This document shows, in pieces, positions 5,748 to 6,591 of a DNA stretch of 6,591 bases; position 1 is the first letter of the stretch, and every line of letters starts with the position of its first letter. This DNA is from an uncultured Eubacteriales bacterium (lineage in GTDB: Bacteria > Bacillota > Clostridia > Oscillospirales > Oscillospiraceae). The DNA lies in contig CABPXX010000074.1 of the NCBI GenBank assembly GCA_902461475.1, positions 1 to 6,591 on the forward strand, given 5' to 3'. The notes under the pieces are model-generated. The model was not told the DNA's origin. It ran no database searches and was given only the letters and a program-made list of their open reading frames with translations. Position numbers and translations under genes: made by a program.

Positions 5748-5798
5748 ATCATAGTAAAGATATTTACTATTGACTTTAGTAAATATCTTTACTAAAAT
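5748..5798. promoter_or_regulatory. Divergent promoters with two 18-bp operators in opposite orientation
   Basis: TAGTAAAGATATTTACTA (5752-5769) and TAGTAAATATCTTTACTA (5777-5794) are exact reverse complements, and each is itself a palindrome with TAGTAAA/TTTACTA arms. They are separated by TTGACTT. The plus-strand promoter uses TTGACT (5770-5775) and TAAAAT (5793-5798) with a 17-base spacer, so the second operator fills its spacer. The minus-strand promoter has TATGAT (5748-5753) and only a weak -35 (AAGTCA, 5771-5776), with the first operator between. A repressor on both sites would silence both directions. Confidence 0.8.
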
Positions 5799-5855
5799 GG
5801 GTGCAGAGACATGTTTCCATATGTCTCCAGAAATGAAGATAAAGGAGAGAAACAA

Positions 5856-6383
5856 ATGCGGTATTGTGGAAAATGTGGGACTCCATTGGACGAGCAAACC
5901 GGGAAGTGTCCCAACTGTGGTAAGACGGAGGCCGGGCAACCCCATTCCATGTCTTTTTCTGCATGGAATCCGGCTTTGGTTACAGATTTCATGTTCATCA
6001 TCCTCTCGGTCCTCGCCGCCGCCTGGGTTTGGTCCATTCAAAGCGAGTTGCCCTCTTGGCTGTTCAGCGAAGAAAAGATGGTCCTGAAGTTCCTGGCCTT
6101 CTTACTGGTGATTGACGTACCCCTGCATGTGTGGAACCTGATGCAGCGGAAAAAGGTGTGTGTGCATTTGAATGAATCTGGTATCAGCGGTATTTGGATT
6201 CGCAAGCAGTTTCTGATGGTACAAACCCAACCCTTTGAGCTGCCCTATTCGGCAATCGAGGACACTCGGGTACGGGGAGCAGGCAGCGGTCGCCTCAACA
6301 TCAAGGTGCAGGGGAAGTGGGTAGACCTTCCGGTAGATCAGGGCCGACAGGTAAAGGAACTCATTGACCAGCGCAGAAAGTAA
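5856..6383 (+). CDS. Zinc-ribbon membrane protein with PH-like C-terminal domain, function unknown
   Basis: Start at ATG 5856, chosen because AAAGGAGA lies seven bases upstream and the zinc ribbon begins at once; ATG 5811 is in frame but lacks a site. The 175-residue protein has C4-x2-C7...C18-x2-C21, a short treble-clef zinc ribbon as in many Firmicutes membrane proteins. Two hydrophobic helices follow at about 40-61 and 75-96. The C-terminal part (about 98-173) reads VCVHLNESGISGI...FELPYSAIEDTRVRGAGSGRLNIKVQGKWVDLPV and looks like a bacterial PH-type beta domain (a strand containing NESGI, then PYSAIEDTRV, then a closing helix). It is probably an inner-membrane protein with both ends cytoplasmic. 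It is likely repressed by the adjacent XRE protein. Domain calls are by pattern only. Confidence 0.75.
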   Translation: MRYCGKCGTPLDEQTGKCPNCGKTEAGQPHSMSFSAWNPALVTDFMFIILSVLAAAWVWSIQSELPSWLFSEEKMVLKFLAFLLVIDVPLHVWNLMQRKKVCVHLNESGISGIWIRKQFLMVQTQPFELPYSAIEDTRVRGAGSGRLNIKVQGKWVDLPVDQGRQVKELIDQRRK

Positions 6384-6419
6384 AAAAGATTGTACCCCGG
6401 CTGGACTGGGGGAACAATC
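6382..6419 (-). terminator. Minus-strand intrinsic terminator
   Basis: GATTGT (6388-6393) pairs with ACAATC (6414-6419), with CCCC/GGGG inside. On the minus strand it is followed by six T (A-run 6382-6387). It overlaps the stop region of the zinc-ribbon gene and would be a second stop for transcripts coming from the gene at the right edge. Confidence 0.6.
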
Positions 6420-6423
6420 CTAC

Positions 6424-6460
6424 AAAAAAACGGATGCAGAATTGACTCTGCATCCGTTTT
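6424..6460. terminator. Bidirectional intrinsic terminator between convergent genes
   Basis: AAAACGGATGCAGA (6427-6440) pairs perfectly with TCTGCATCCGTTTT (6447-6460) around ATTGAC. T-runs follow on both strands (seven T on the minus strand). It ends the zinc-ribbon gene from the left and the right-edge gene from the right. The arms match the hairpin at 3591-3622. Confidence 0.9.
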
Positions 6461-6470
6461 TGTCTGTTAG

Positions 6471-6591
6471 TTATTCCTGAGGCTGATCGGGCTTCTCCCC
6501 GTCGGGGGTCTGGTCTCCGTCAGAGTCGGCCTCCGGCTCCTTGTCCTGCTCCGGCTCCTGAGAGGAAGCGGGGGGCATGGGCACTGGCTCG
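6471..6591 (-). CDS. Acidic, proline-rich C-terminal tail of an unidentified protein (partial)
   Basis: The reverse strand is open from the window edge to TAA 6473-6471, giving 40 residues that begin EPVPMPPASSQEPEQDKEPE and end DGEKPDQPQE. The tail is dominated by E, D, P and Q and lacks hydrophobic residues, so it is a disordered extension, as found at the ends of large cell-envelope or secreted Firmicutes proteins. The identity cannot be told from this part. The terminator directly downstream at 6424-6460 supports it being a real gene end. Confidence 0.7.
   Translation of the reverse strand, partial: EPVPMPPASSQEPEQDKEPEADSDGDQTPDGEKPDQPQE

Overview
The window looks like a chromosomal stretch from a GC-rich gut Clostridia genome, probably Oscillospiraceae (Flavonifractor/Lawsonibacter-like). 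This is inferred from AGGAGG-type ribosome sites, sigma-A promoters with 17-nt spacers, the separate HMA protein plus Zn/Cd-type ATPase arrangement, and GC-rich hairpin repeats between genes. No marker gene fixes the taxon.

Layout. (1) 1-105, minus: 5' end of a FeoA-like ferrous iron transport gene with a clear promoter, followed by a two-hairpin intergenic repeat. (2) 270-1012: a divergent pair, a small SLOG-fold (DUF1273-like) protein on the minus strand and a Cro/CI-type HTH regulator on the plus strand. They share an 86-95 bp intergenic region with two related operator-like sites. (3) 1054-3500, minus: a metal-resistance operon of an ArsR/SmtB sensor, a stand-alone HMA metal-binding protein and a P1B-type Zn/Cd/Pb ATPase, with a near-perfect sigma-A promoter and a 20-bp palindromic operator at its start point. 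The ATPase reading frame is broken in the hinge after GDGVNDAP, so the pump appears inactivated. (4) 3590-5482: about 1.9 kb without host genes. It holds a bidirectional terminator, two multi-hairpin structured domains (3715-3896 and 3925-4068), more palindromes, and an IS30-family insertion sequence (about 4267-5370) that has landed in the loop of one palindrome. (5) 5483-6383: a second divergent regulator/target pair, a 69-aa XRE repressor and a 175-aa zinc-ribbon membrane protein with a PH-like C-terminal domain. An 18-bp operator occurs twice here, once in each orientation, around the -35 box. (6) 6388-6591: paired terminators and the acidic C-terminal tail of a minus-strand protein that runs out of the window.

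How the parts work together. In the metal operon the sensor would release its operator when Zn/Cd/Pb binds, allowing expression of the HMA carrier and the exporter. The lesion in the pump suggests the operon no longer exports metal in this strain. The two HTH pairs look like small self-regulated switches. No phage, CRISPR, tRNA or rRNA was seen. The least explained part is the structured non-coding region around the IS30 element.
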